From assembly GCA_900771805.1 (NCBI GenBank), contig CAAGPL010000057.1, positions 1 through 20,845 on the forward strand: DNA of 20,845 nucleotides, read 5' to 3'. Positions within the stretch are counted from its first letter, which is position 1. Every line of letters starts with the position of its first letter. The position numbers and the translations under genes are program-made. Of the stretch, positions 5,813 to 14,646 are shown in pieces. This DNA is from Bacilli bacterium (GTDB lineage Bacteria; Bacillota_I; Bacilli_A; RF39; UBA660). The notes under the pieces are model-generated. The model did no database searches, had not been told where the DNA came from, and saw only the letters and a list, made by a program, of their open reading frames with translations.

Positions 5813-8434
5813 ATGATACAGATATTTGATATAAAAAAGAAAAAGAAATATTTAAATGATAACAATGTAACTTTACTAGACAAATATAAAAAAATATCTA
5901 ATTTATCATCTGATGAGTTAGTACATTATCTAAAATCAAATAAAGATGGCTTATCAAACGATGAAGCATTAAAAAGATTTAAAGAATATGGTCCAAACGT
6001 AGTTATTAAGGATGATAAAAAGCCTTGGATATATTTTCTTTTAAACTCATTTAAAGATCAGTTTATTATAATATTACTTGTTTTAGCAGTTATAAACTTC
6101 TCTTTAGGTGATAGGTTAGGTTCATTAATAATAGTTTTAATTGCCGTTATAAGTGCTGTTATAAGGTTCGTCCAGGACTACTCGGTTTATAAATTTAACA
6201 GAAAATTAAAAGCAAGTATATATAGCCTTGCAAACGTACTTAGAGGTGGTAAAGAAAGCACCATCAAAACAGAAAAAGTAGTTATTGGAGATATTATAAA
6301 ATTAAATGCTGGTTCAATTGTTCCTGCGGATGTAATTATTTTAGAAAGTAAAGACCTATTTTTAAATCAATCCGTTTTTACTGGTGAAAGTATACCTATA
6401 GAAAAAAAGGCAGAAAAAAACGATGCTAAAGACGTATTTAGCATGGAAAACATATGTTTAATGGGTTCTAGTGTAATTACTGGAAGTGCAAGTGCAATTG
6501 TAATTGAAACCGGATTTAACACTTACCTTGGTTCAATGGGAAAAGAAATAGATAACACAAAAGAAGTAACGAACTTTGAAAAAGGAATGAAAAACATAAC
6601 TAAAATGTTAATTACATATATGATTGTTGTCTGTCTTGTCGTTTTGGTAGTAGATGGCGTAATTAAAGGGAATTTTAAGGAAGCTATTTTGTTTGCACTT
6701 TCAGTTGCAGTAGGTATCACGCCTAGCATGCTTCCAATGATAGTTAACGTAAATTTAACAAAAGGTAGCAAAACACTTGCCAAGAAAAAAACGCTTGTTA
6801 AGAAAATAGATGCAATTCAAAACTTAGGAGCAATAGACGTTTTATGCACTGATAAAACAGGAACGTTAACTGAAAATAACATAACCCTTCAAAAATACAT
6901 AGATACAAGTGGAAAAGAAAACATAGACGTACTTAATTATGCTTTCTTAAATAGTTATTTTTCAACAGGTATGAAAAACATAGTTGATAAAGCAGTTATT
7001 TTGTATGCTAAAGAAAATAAAATAGATAATATTAAAGATAAGTACGAAAAGATAGATGAAATTCCGTTTGATTATAACAGGAAGAAAACTAGCATCGTAG
7101 TTAAAGGTGAAAATGGATACAAAATGATTACTAAAGGTGCTTTAGAAGAGGTTATAAAATCCTGCAATAAAGCTCTAATTGGAAATAAAGAAGAAAAAAT
7201 AGCGAATAAAATAATAGATGTTGTAAACAAAAAGGCTAGAGAATTAGAAGAAGAAGGAATGCAGGTTATCGCACTTGCTGAAAAAAAAGAATATCCTGGT
7301 AAAGACATTTTCTCTAGTAAAGACGAAAAAGATATGATATTAATTGGTTTTGTTGGATTTTTAGATCCACCTAAAAAGGATGTTAAAAACGTATTATTAA
7401 AGCTTAAGAAGGCTGGCATAAACTTAAAAGTAATAACAGGTGACAACAGGTATGCAACAGAAAACATATGTAAAACAGTTGGAATTAATAGTGATAAAGT
7501 TTTAATTGGAGCAGATATTGATAAATTAACTGATGAAGAATTATCTTCTATGATTGATGACGTTAACATATACGCGAGATTTAATCCCCTTCAAAAAGAA
7601 AGAATAATTAGATTATTTAAAGAAAAAGAGCATGTTGTTGGATACATGGGAGATGGTGTTAATGATGCTCCATCACTACATAGTGCAGACGTTGGTATAT
7701 CAGTTAATAGTGCAACTGACATAGCTAAAGAAGCAAGCGATATTATATTATTAGAAAAAAGTTTAAATGTTATTTATGACGGTGTAATAGAAGGAAGAAA
7801 AGTATATGCTAACATAATAAAATACATGAAAATGGCTTTATCTGGAGATTTTGGAGATGTATTTAGTATTATGATAGCAAGTATATTCTTACCATTTTTA
7901 CCTCTTTTACCTATTCAAATGTTATTCCAAGATTTTATTTATGACTTTTCTCAAATAGGAATTCCATATGATAACGTTGATGAAGAATTCTTAAGAAAAC
8001 CTAAAAAATGGAATACAAAAGGAATATCAAAATTTATGAAAGTAATGGGTATAACATCGTCAGTAATTGACTCAATTGCATTTATTATATTCTGGTTTGT
8101 ACTTGGATATAATGGAGTTAATAAACAAGCATACTTCCAAACAGCTTGGTTTGTAATGTGTCTTGTAAGTGAACTTATGATTATTCATAACGTAAGAACC
8201 GCTAAAAAGGCATTTATAGAATCAAGAGCAAGCGTGACACTTACTCTTCTTACCCTTCTATCTCTTATACTTACAATAATAACTCCAATAGCACTTTGCA
8301 AAGTAAAATCATTTGACTTTGTAATTCTTCCTCTTAAGTATTACCTTATAGTTATATTACTTGTTATCTTATATATAATCTTAGTTAATATAATAAAAAA
8401 AATATATATTAAAAGAAACGGAGAATGGTTATAA
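5813..8434 (+). CDS. mgtA: MgtA-type magnesium-importing P-type ATPase
   Basis: 873 aa, full length for the P3B family, which moves Mg2+ into the cell with ATP. In order: N-terminal cation-ATPase domain; TM1-2 (about 75-120); actuator loop with TGES (190-193); TM3-4 (about 262-312) with GITPSMLPMIV; phosphorylation motif DKTGT (347-351, Asp347); N domain with KGALEE (441-446); LDPPK; TGDN; hinge GDGVNDAP (613-620); and six C-terminal TMs. The run YDFSQIGIP-DNVDEE is diagnostic of MgtA/MgtB rather than Ca2+ or K+ pumps. GGTGG precedes the ATG. In M4 the usual PEMLP is PSMLP, and Asn-to-Asp changes appear in M5/M6, so ion selectivity may differ. Divergent from the DUF2975 operon. Confidence 0.95.
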   Translation: MIQIFDIKKKKKYLNDNNVTLLDKYKKISNLSSDELVHYLKSNKDGLSNDEALKRFKEYGPNVVIKDDKKPWIYFLLNSFKDQFIIILLVLAVINFSLGDRLGSLIIVLIAVISAVIRFVQDYSVYKFNRKLKASIYSLANVLRGGKESTIKTEKVVIGDIIKLNAGSIVPADVIILESKDLFLNQSVFTGESIPIEKKAEKNDAKDVFSMENICLMGSSVITGSASAIVIETGFNTYLGSMGKEIDNTKEVTNFEKGMKNITKMLITYMIVVCLVVLVVDGVIKGNFKEAILFALSVAVGITPSMLPMIVNVNLTKGSKTLAKKKTLVKKIDAIQNLGAIDVLCTDKTGTLTENNITLQKYIDTSGKENIDVLNYAFLNSYFSTGMKNIVDKAVILYAKENKIDNIKDKYEKIDEIPFDYNRKKTSIVVKGENGYKMITKGALEEVIKSCNKALIGNKEEKIANKIIDVVNKKARELEEEGMQVIALAEKKEYPGKDIFSSKDEKDMILIGFVGFLDPPKKDVKNVLLKLKKAGINLKVITGDNRYATENICKTVGINSDKVLIGADIDKLTDEELSSMIDDVNIYARFNPLQKERIIRLFKEKEHVVGYMGDGVNDAPSLHSADVGISVNSATDIAKEASDIILLEKSLNVIYDGVIEGRKVYANIIKYMKMALSGDFGDVFSIMIASIFLPFLPLLPIQMLFQDFIYDFSQIGIPYDNVDEEFLRKPKKWNTKGISKFMKVMGITSSVIDSIAFIIFWFVLGYNGVNKQAYFQTAWFVMCLVSELMIIHNVRTAKKAFIESRASVTLTLLTLLSLILTIITPIALCKVKSFDFVILPLKYYLIVILLVILYIILVNIIKKIYIKRNGEWL

Positions 8435-8436
8435 TA

Positions 8437-8470
8437 AAAGGAATCTTAGTATTTACTAATGATTTCTTTT
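8437..8470. terminator. Shared terminator of convergent genes
   Basis: An interrupted inverted repeat of about 34 bases. AAAG/CTTT, AATC/GATT and TTAG/CTAA pair in turn with one bulge and one G.T position, and T-rich flanks lie on both sides. It includes the stop codon of the leftward 390-aa gene and starts 2 bases after the mgtA stop. Confidence 0.6.
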
Positions 8471-9618
8471 ACTTTATTTATATCTTCTCTTAATTCATTA
8501 TTTTGAGTTTTAACTTCATCTAATTCTTCATCCCTATAATTAACAGTCTCAGATAAAGATTTGTTTTCTAATTTTAATCTTTCTAATTCTTTTTTTAAAC
8601 TCATATTTTTCTTTTGTAAATCAGAATATGAATTATCAGTTGATGCATTTGTTTCCAAAAATAAAGAATCATTATAAATTTCAATTATTTTTAATATATC
8701 TTCTTGCTCAACATTAGTTAAATCCATATCAAATACTTTTTTATTTTTAATACAATCACATAATATATCAATTATATTTGACGTACGCATATTACCTTGT
8801 CTTTTACTATCTCTTATTTTTAATGAATAAATAAAGTCTGCAATTACATTTGGAGTACATCCAAAATCATTTGATAATTTCATTAAATTTTCTAATTTTT
8901 GCTTTCTTTCCCATTCTAAAATAGAAAACTTTCCTATTGTAGAATTATTATAATATACCCAAAGATTATTTAATAAAGTTAATTCTTGATAAATTAAATA
9001 AGATGATAAATTTTCCTTGCATTCTTCATAAGAATTAAAAACTTGGTTGCTCATAGGAAAACATGTTCCATCTTCTGACATAGCAAGTTTTAAAACATAA
9101 TACTTTTCGTTTTTCTTTTGCAATATTAAATAAGACATATCATCAAAATCAACACTATAACCATATGTTTTTCCTCTATCATATTTGCATATCATTTCAC
9201 AACAATTTGTATTTATATTTAAGTTTTCAATTAATGAATCCAACTTCTGATTTAAGTAAGGTGATAAAATTTTATCAAGATTAATTATACCTGATTCATG
9301 TTTTTGAAACGCATCATCAGAATTTTTAATAAATTCTAGCATAATTTCGTAGGAATTCATACCTTTATATAAACCAGTACTTTTTAAATACTCAGTATTT
9401 ATACCTAACAAATGAGGTATTGATGATTTAGGAATCTTAATTTTTATTCTTTCTCCATTAGATAAAAACATCAAATAACTTTTCTTAGATAAATCATTTC
9501 TTCGTTCTTCTTCATCTTTCTCATCAAAATTATATTCATTTTCTTTGTCAAAATATCTTTGTAATAATTTATCAATTTTATCAAAAATTTCTGATAATTC
9601 ATATTTATTATAGCTCAT
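8446..9618 (-). CDS. Orphan protein, possible PBECR4-like nuclease domain plus coiled coil
   Basis: 390 aa. About 45-200: beta-rich module with LSNGERIKIKIPKSSIPHLLGI, then Y-x-I helices, an Asn/Lys segment with CC, DMSYLILQKKNEKYYVLKL and CFPMSNQVF. The order (strand, P-HLLGI, helices, D-YL-L, K-YYVL-L, FP) resembles the PBECR4 class of barnase/EndoU/colicin/RelE-like nuclease domains as I remember it. I cannot confirm this or name catalytic residues. Middle (about 200-320): helical. C-terminal 60 residues (about 330-388): strong coiled coil. No signal peptide or TM, so cytoplasmic. GAGGGG precedes the ATG, and the promoter has a perfect TTGACA. It stands alone between two ordinary loci. No antitoxin-like neighbour is seen. 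Confidence 0.7.
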   Translation of the reverse strand: MSYNKYELSEIFDKIDKLLQRYFDKENEYNFDEKDEEERRNDLSKKSYLMFLSNGERIKIKIPKSSIPHLLGINTEYLKSTGLYKGMNSYEIMLEFIKNSDDAFQKHESGIINLDKILSPYLNQKLDSLIENLNINTNCCEMICKYDRGKTYGYSVDFDDMSYLILQKKNEKYYVLKLAMSEDGTCFPMSNQVFNSYEECKENLSSYLIYQELTLLNNLWVYYNNSTIGKFSILEWERKQKLENLMKLSNDFGCTPNVIADFIYSLKIRDSKRQGNMRTSNIIDILCDCIKNKKVFDMDLTNVEQEDILKIIEIYNDSLFLETNASTDNSYSDLQKKNMSLKKELERLKLENKSLSETVNYRDEELDEVKTQNNELREDINKVKEIISKY

Positions 9619-9645
9619 AAATATCCCCTCTTTTTATAGCTTAGT

Positions 9646-9674
9646 ATACTAGCATTTTTTTATTTTTTTGTCAA
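9646..9674 (-). promoter_or_regulatory. Promoter of the 390-aa orphan
   Basis: Minus strand: -35 TTGACA (9674-9669), 17-bp spacer containing an A-tract, -10 TAGTAT (9651-9646). The -10 lies in the perfect 10-bp palindrome tagtatacta (9642-9651), a possible operator. Confidence 0.6.
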
Positions 9675-9708
9675 ATTATTCTGATAGCTTTCAAATTAAA
9701 AACATACA

Positions 9709-9738
9709 AAAAATTAGCTAGATATCTAACTAATTTTT
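9709..9738. terminator. Strong hairpin terminator of the ABC operon
   Basis: aaaaattag (9709-9717) pairs with ctaattttt (9730-9738), continued inward through a mismatch into the self-complementary tagatatcta. It is immediately after the permease stop (9740) and has a T-run on the minus strand. Confidence 0.8.
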
Positions 9739-9739
9739 A

Positions 9740-12700
9740 TTACTCAACACTTTTTAAAGACTCAATCATATCTATTTTCTTTAATGCAAAGTGAATTATT
9801 ATACTTACTATAATAGTAAATAACATTATCATAAATGCTGTTATTAAATAACTAGATAGCTTTATCTGATGAATAAATCTTACTATTTCTATTTCTATAG
9901 TATCTACTATTATATTAGTTAGGAAAATACCGAATATAAGTCCAAAAGCTATACCTATAATAGTTAAAATAATAGTTTCTTTAACAATATAATCATCTAC
10001 TTCTTTATCAGTAAAGCCTAATACTTTAAGAGTTGCTATTTCTCTTTTTCTTTCACTTATATTTATGTATGATAAATTATATAAAACAACAAATGATAAA
10101 GCACCTGATAGAACAATTAAAATTAATACTACACTATTTAATGACTTAAGCATATTATTTACGCCTTTAATTGTTTGACTAACAGACATAATACTCATTA
10201 TATTATCATCTTTAAGTAATTGTCTTGATAGTTTTTCTTCATTTTTTAAATTATCTATTTTTAAATAGGTAATATTAGTTTCATATGTTCCAATGTTATC
10301 TTCATATGTTTTTTTATTCATAAATACATAGTGACTAACATAGTTTTCACAAATACCACTAATAATAAAAGTATATTCTTTATTATTAGAATCTTTTATT
10401 ATAATTTTATCACCCTTATTTTTTTTAATAAGCTGCGATAATTTATCAGAAATAACTACTTCATTATCTTTTAATTTGAGTTTCTCCCCAGTATTTAACT
10501 CTTTTAAATTAGTTATTTTTCTCATATCTTTTTCATCAAAAGGTACAAATACATTTATATTAATATTATTAGAAGTCATAGATACGATCATATTAGTATC
10601 AAGTCTTTTTACTATATGTTTATTATCAAAAATTTTATCAAGTTCTTCTTTTGAAGGTTTATTCATAACATATACCATTTCATCAAATTTAAATACACTA
10701 TCATACTGTTTATCTGGTATTTCTACTATTGAATCACGAATACCAAAACCAGATAACATAAGAGCAGTACAGCCAAGTATTCCTCCAACTGTCATAAATA
10801 CTCTCTTTTTATATCTAAAAAGATTTCTAACAGTTATTTTATTTGAAAAATTAATACGTTTCCAAATAAATGGTATACGCTCTAGTATTACCCTTTTTCC
10901 TTTTGACGGAGCCTTAGGTCTCATTAATTCAGAAGGTTTTTCTTTAACTACTTTTCTAATTGTTAAAAGAGTAGTACCACAAATACATATTGTTGCAATT
11001 AAAATACCAACAATAGAATTTATAGGATTAAAATCATACTTAAACACTGGAATATCAAATATTATTTTATACATTTTCCAAATATACTTTGGAAGTAAGA
11101 AAAAGCCTAGTAATGCTCCTAATATTCCACCTGAAATTGTTGCAAGGCCTGAATATAGTAAATATTTTCTTCTTATATGTTTATTACTAAAACCTAGTGA
11201 CTTAAGTGTTCCAATAACACCTCTATCATCTTCTACCATTCTAGACATTGATATAAGACTTATTAATATAGCTACTATAAAAAATATAGTTGGAAATACT
11301 TTAGATAAATTTGATACACTATTACCATCATCTATAAAGCTAGAATAACCACTATCATCTAATCTATCATATATATATAAAACAGCTTTTGGTATTTCAT
11401 TTAATTTAACTTTAGCATCTTTTATTTTTAAATCAAACATAGCTTTACTATCATAATATTCTTTTAATTTGGAATTAAATAATTCAAGACTACTACGATA
11501 AGTTCTATATGAATTATTATATAAAGAAAGTCCATTTTGATAGTCATTATAATAATTTAAATATATTTTATAACCATTATTATATTCTTCTATAGCCTTA
11601 TTGTACAGTGATAAACCATTTTGATATTCTTTTTCTGCACTATTTATTTTATCTATTGCATTAACTAATTTTATAAAATCATCATAGTTTTCTTTATAAA
11701 GTGTTAATGCTTTTATTATTTGATCATAATTTGGTATATCTTCTGGTATTGATGCAATTATAAAATCAATGTTATCAGGATTAGTTATATAATCTTTAAT
11801 TAAATCACTATTATCCGCGATAAAGTTAACCATTAATATAATCTCATTATATCCTGGTGTATCAGGCGGAATCTTGCTTATTAAATCATCTTTATTATTA
11901 ACAGGATCTTTTATAAATTCTATAAATTCTTTTTGCAAACCTAAATCATATATTTTATTAACTACATTAACTATTTCATCATGAAATAAAATATTATCAG
12001 GTATAGCATTTATAATAACATTTTTTGAAATAGATGGGTTATTTATATAGTCTAACGCAGTATTTATATCATCTATTGTTATTCCATAAGAATTTAATTT
12101 AGCATTTATCTCACTTTTACCTAATTCTATTTCTTTTTTTGCGTTATCTAGTTTTAACTTATTATCATCTAATTCTTTTTTTGCATTATCTAACTTATTT
12201 TTAGTATCATCTAAGCTAATTTTAGCATTATCTAACTCTAATTTAGAAGAATTTAATTTATTTTTTCCATCTTTTAATTTATTATTTGCACTATCTAAAG
12301 CAGTTTTAGCATCATCTAACTTTTCTTGCCCCTTTTCTTGTTCTTCTTTTATTTTATTATTAGCATCATCATATATTTTACTATATCTTAAATCTTCCCT
12401 ATATTTTTTTATTTTATCTATTTCTTTTAATGATTTTTCTATTATGTTATTATACTTATCACTGTTAGTAGTTTCTGCTGATGCACCATTTACTGTTAAA
12501 TATATTTCAGTATAATAATCTATGTTAAAATTATCATTGTTAGTGTACGCATAATAATTTATTTTACCAGTACCAATATTAGTATTACCACGATTAGCAG
12601 TACCTGTTTCTGAATTTATGTATAAAGGACTTTTTACAATACCAACAATTTTTAATTTTTTATTTTTAAGTATATCATCATTTACTGTTATATAATCTCC

Positions 12701-13135
12701 AATTTTTAACTTTTCTTTATTAATCATAGCTTGTTCTACTATTACTTCAGTATTATCTTTAGGATATCTTCCCTTTAATATTTCTATTTTATTAATATCT
12801 TGATTTATACCAATTAGTTTTACCACAAGTTCTTTATTTTTAGCCTTTACTAATACATCTTTTGAATAAGACCCATATGCTTTTTTTACTGTTTTCAAAT
12901 CTTCAAAAGCCTTAATATCATCTTTTGTAAGTCCTAAAGTAGACACTATTTTAATATCATAAAAATTATTATCATCATAATACTTATCAAGTGATTTCAT
13001 CATATCGGGTGCAGCCATCTTTATTCCAACAAAAACCCCTACACCTAACATACTCATAACAAGTAGTGACAAAAATCTTTTAAATGAATGTTTTATTTCT
13101 CTAATACTACTTGTATTAATTCTATCTTTTTTCAT
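9740..13135 (-). CDS. FtsX-like ABC permease with giant extracytoplasmic insert
   Basis: About 1131 aa from the ATG at 13135, 2 bp after the ATPase stop (an in-frame GTG at 13144 overlaps it). TM1 is at about 20-40. A large outside region (about 45-600) holds a MacB-like domain, a heptad-repeat coiled coil (256-347: LDNAK, LDDAK), three 42-44-residue repeats (363-490) and a Tyr/Asn-rich helical stretch (about 500-570). Three TMs (about 610-730) form the first FtsX domain. TM5 (about 780-800), a second outside domain, and three more TMs (from about 1000) with the second FtsX domain follow. This is the MacB/FtsX-type mechanotransmission layout with fused halves, seen in Bacillota exporters that handle peptides, lipids or wall signals. 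Substrate unknown. Forms a complex with the ATPase encoded just upstream. Confidence 0.9.
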   Translation of the reverse strand: MKKDRINTSSIREIKHSFKRFLSLLVMSMLGVGVFVGIKMAAPDMMKSLDKYYDDNNFYDIKIVSTLGLTKDDIKAFEDLKTVKKAYGSYSKDVLVKAKNKELVVKLIGINQDINKIEILKGRYPKDNTEVIVEQAMINKEKLKIGDYITVNDDILKNKKLKIVGIVKSPLYINSETGTANRGNTNIGTGKINYYAYTNNDNFNIDYYTEIYLTVNGASAETTNSDKYNNIIEKSLKEIDKIKKYREDLRYSKIYDDANNKIKEEQEKGQEKLDDAKTALDSANNKLKDGKNKLNSSKLELDNAKISLDDTKNKLDNAKKELDDNKLKLDNAKKEIELGKSEINAKLNSYGITIDDINTALDYINNPSISKNVIINAIPDNILFHDEIVNVVNKIYDLGLQKEFIEFIKDPVNNKDDLISKIPPDTPGYNEIILMVNFIADNSDLIKDYITNPDNIDFIIASIPEDIPNYDQIIKALTLYKENYDDFIKLVNAIDKINSAEKEYQNGLSLYNKAIEEYNNGYKIYLNYYNDYQNGLSLYNNSYRTYRSSLELFNSKLKEYYDSKAMFDLKIKDAKVKLNEIPKAVLYIYDRLDDSGYSSFIDDGNSVSNLSKVFPTIFFIVAILISLISMSRMVEDDRGVIGTLKSLGFSNKHIRRKYLLYSGLATISGGILGALLGFFLLPKYIWKMYKIIFDIPVFKYDFNPINSIVGILIATICICGTTLLTIRKVVKEKPSELMRPKAPSKGKRVILERIPFIWKRINFSNKITVRNLFRYKKRVFMTVGGILGCTALMLSGFGIRDSIVEIPDKQYDSVFKFDEMVYVMNKPSKEELDKIFDNKHIVKRLDTNMIVSMTSNNININVFVPFDEKDMRKITNLKELNTGEKLKLKDNEVVISDKLSQLIKKNKGDKIIIKDSNNKEYTFIISGICENYVSHYVFMNKKTYEDNIGTYETNITYLKIDNLKNEEKLSRQLLKDDNIMSIMSVSQTIKGVNNMLKSLNSVVLILIVLSGALSFVVLYNLSYINISERKREIATLKVLGFTDKEVDDYIVKETIILTIIGIAFGLIFGIFLTNIIVDTIEIEIVRFIHQIKLSSYLITAFMIMLFTIIVSIIIHFALKKIDMIESLKSVE
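11666..12049 (-). repeat. Three tandem ~42-residue repeats in the permease
   Basis: Residues 363-406, 407-448 and 449-490 (numbered from the ATG at 13135) share the pattern [YF]-I-x-[ND]-P, a hydrophobic helix, [AKS]-I-P-x-[DN], then D/N-E/Q-I-[IV]. Units are 44, 42 and 42 residues. They sit between the coiled coil and the Tyr-rich stretch. Divergent at DNA level, so an old protein repeat. Confidence 0.7.
12095..12370 (-). repeat. 21-bp-periodic coding repeat (heptad coiled coil)
   Basis: Seven-codon repeats encoding KLDNAKK/ELDDNK-type heptads, giving a visible 21-bp DNA period (atctaa…ttagcatt…). They encode a coiled coil of about 90 residues outside the membrane. The repeat makes this segment prone to gain or loss of units. 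Confidence 0.75.
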
Positions 13136-13137
13136 GA

Positions 13138-13839
13138 TTACCACTCTATTTCATCAATGCTCTTTGGCTTTTTATTAATTATGATATCACTTGCACTACC
13201 GTTTTTAAACTTAATTACCTTATCTGCCATTGGTGCAATTGCTGCATTATGGGTAATTATTATAACAGTCATTTTTTCTTTTCTTGCAGTTTCTTCTAGT
13301 AATTTTAAAATTTGTTTACCTGTTTTATAATCAAGTGCACCAGTTGGTTCGTCACATAAAAGTAATTTTGGATTTTTTGCTATTGCACGTGCTATTGCAA
13401 CACGTTGTTGTTCTCCTCCTGATAATTGGGAAGGAAAGTTATCCATTCTTTTTTGAAGACCAACCTTATTTAGAATTGTTTTAGGATTTAAATGGTCTTT
13501 GCATAATTGAACCGCAAGTTCAACATTTTCAAGAGCCGTTAAGTTTTGCACTAAATTATAAAATTGAAAGACAAAACCAATATCATTTCTACGATACATA
13601 ATAAGTTCTTTATTACTATAATTAGTAATATCTTTATTATCTACTAAAACCTTACCACGAGTTGCAGAATCCATTCCACCAAGTATGTTTAAACATGTTG
13701 TTTTACCTGCTCCAGAAGGTCCTAAAATAACTACAAGCTCTCCTTTTTCAATTTCAAATGATGCTTTATTAAGAGCTTTTATTTCAACTTCACCCATTTG
13801 ATATATCTTATCTACGTTCTTAAATTCTATATATGCCAT
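13138..13839 (-). CDS. ABC transporter ATPase, MacB/LolD type
   Basis: 233 aa. Walker A GPSGAGKTT (40-48), Q-loop near residue 92 (FVFQFYN), signature LSGGEQQR (139-146), Walker B LLLCDEP (159-165) with the D-loop GALD, and the switch His in IIITHN (about 196). This is the length and consensus of the LolD/MacB/FtsE-like group that powers FtsX-type permeases. Such systems usually drive conformational change across the membrane rather than classical transport. GAGGTGGGGG precedes the ATG. It ends 2 bp before the permease ATG, so they form one operon. A TATAAT at 13864-13869 is a likely -10. Confidence 0.95.
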   Translation of the reverse strand: MAYIEFKNVDKIYQMGEVEIKALNKASFEIEKGELVVILGPSGAGKTTCLNILGGMDSATRGKVLVDNKDITNYSNKELIMYRRNDIGFVFQFYNLVQNLTALENVELAVQLCKDHLNPKTILNKVGLQKRMDNFPSQLSGGEQQRVAIARAIAKNPKLLLCDEPTGALDYKTGKQILKLLEETARKEKMTVIIITHNAAIAPMADKVIKFKNGSASDIIINKKPKSIDEIEW

Positions 13840-13863
13840 AATACCCCCACCTCTTAGTGATAT

Positions 13864-13892
13864 ATTATATAATAAAATAAGAAAAATAGCAC
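13864..13892 (-). promoter_or_regulatory. Probable promoter of the ABC operon
   Basis: Minus strand -10 TATAAT (13869-13864), 17-bp spacer, weak -35 GTGCTA (13892-13887). A perfect 16-bp palindrome attaataattattaat (13908-13923) lies just upstream and could be an operator or only AT-rich chance. Confidence 0.4.
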
Positions 13893-13950
13893 TATAAAAT
13901 TACATATATTAATAATTATTAATTTTTAAAGAAATTAATTCAAAAAAATA

Positions 13951-14646
13951 TTATGAATCATAAAATTCTTTTAAAAATTTATAAACTATTTTTTGACATA
14001 TAATAGATGATTCTTCTTCATATAAATTATATTGTTTAACACTATTATTGTTAGCAAAATTAGAAATCACTTTAATTGAGGCATAAGGTATTTTATTAGT
14101 AAAACAAAATTGTCCTAATATTCCAGATTCACAATCAACAGCTCCAGCATTATATTCACATCTTATACTATTTGCTAAATTATAATTTGAAACATACATA
14201 TCAGATGATGCTATAACATCTAATGAATAATTAACACCAGTTTTCATTGCACTTTTCTTTAAGCATTCTGCTAAATCATCATCAGTTTTATATAAAGCTT
14301 TTTCTATTTTCGGAATTTGTCCTGCTAAATAACCAATTGGCATAAAATCCACATCAAATTGAAGTGTTGAAATAGGAATTATTGCACTAAATATATCATT
14401 ACCATCTTGTATACTTCCAGCAGTTCCAATAATAATCATTGCCTTTATTTTATACATGTCACATAAATATCTTAAGTTACTAGCTATATTTACCTTTCCA
14501 TATCCAGTAACTAAAATAATAAATTTATGTTCTTTATAATTACACTCATAAATCTCACTTTTATTTGGACTTTGTTTTTTTGAATAGTCTAATTTATCCA
14601 GCAAATTACTTATATAGCATCTATCAGAAGAAATTATTGCTAACAT
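13951..14646 (-). CDS. MTA/SAH nucleosidase-like protein with altered active site
   Basis: 231 aa, PNP/UDP nucleoside phosphorylase superfamily, closest in layout to MTA/SAH nucleosidase (MTAN). Recognisable parts: ILVTGYGKVNIA (44-55), IIIGTAGS (71-78), FMPIGYLAGQIP (101-112, MTAN-like), DVIASSDMYV (143-152), AVDCESG (169-175) and IKVISNFA (191-198). The purine/ribose-site Glu of the DMEG motif is kept (Glu173). Two residues important in E. coli MTAN are not: the position of Glu12 appears to be Tyr11, and Asp197 in the ISD motif is Asn196. It may be inactive, a binding protein, or act on 6-oxopurines, where PNPs use Asn. AGGAGGTG precedes the ATG. Divergent from the amidase homologue, 79 bp away. 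Confidence 0.8.
   Translation of the reverse strand: MLAIISSDRCYISNLLDKLDYSKKQSPNKSEIYECNYKEHKFIILVTGYGKVNIASNLRYLCDMYKIKAMIIIGTAGSIQDGNDIFSAIIPISTLQFDVDFMPIGYLAGQIPKIEKALYKTDDDLAECLKKSAMKTGVNYSLDVIASSDMYVSNYNLANSIRCEYNAGAVDCESGILGQFCFTNKIPYASIKVISNFANNNSVKQYNLYEEESSIICQKIVYKFLKEFYDS

Noticed and set aside
10476..11348. 290-codon open frame antisense to the ABC permease
   Set aside because: It lies wholly inside the permease gene on the opposite strand, has no ribosome-binding site and no protein-like motifs. The permease frame has clear FtsX domains.
13908..13923. 16-bp palindrome attaataattattaat as a terminator of the nucleosidase-like gene
   Set aside because: Pure A/T stem with essentially no loop and no T-run on the right strand; at most an operator, possibly chance.
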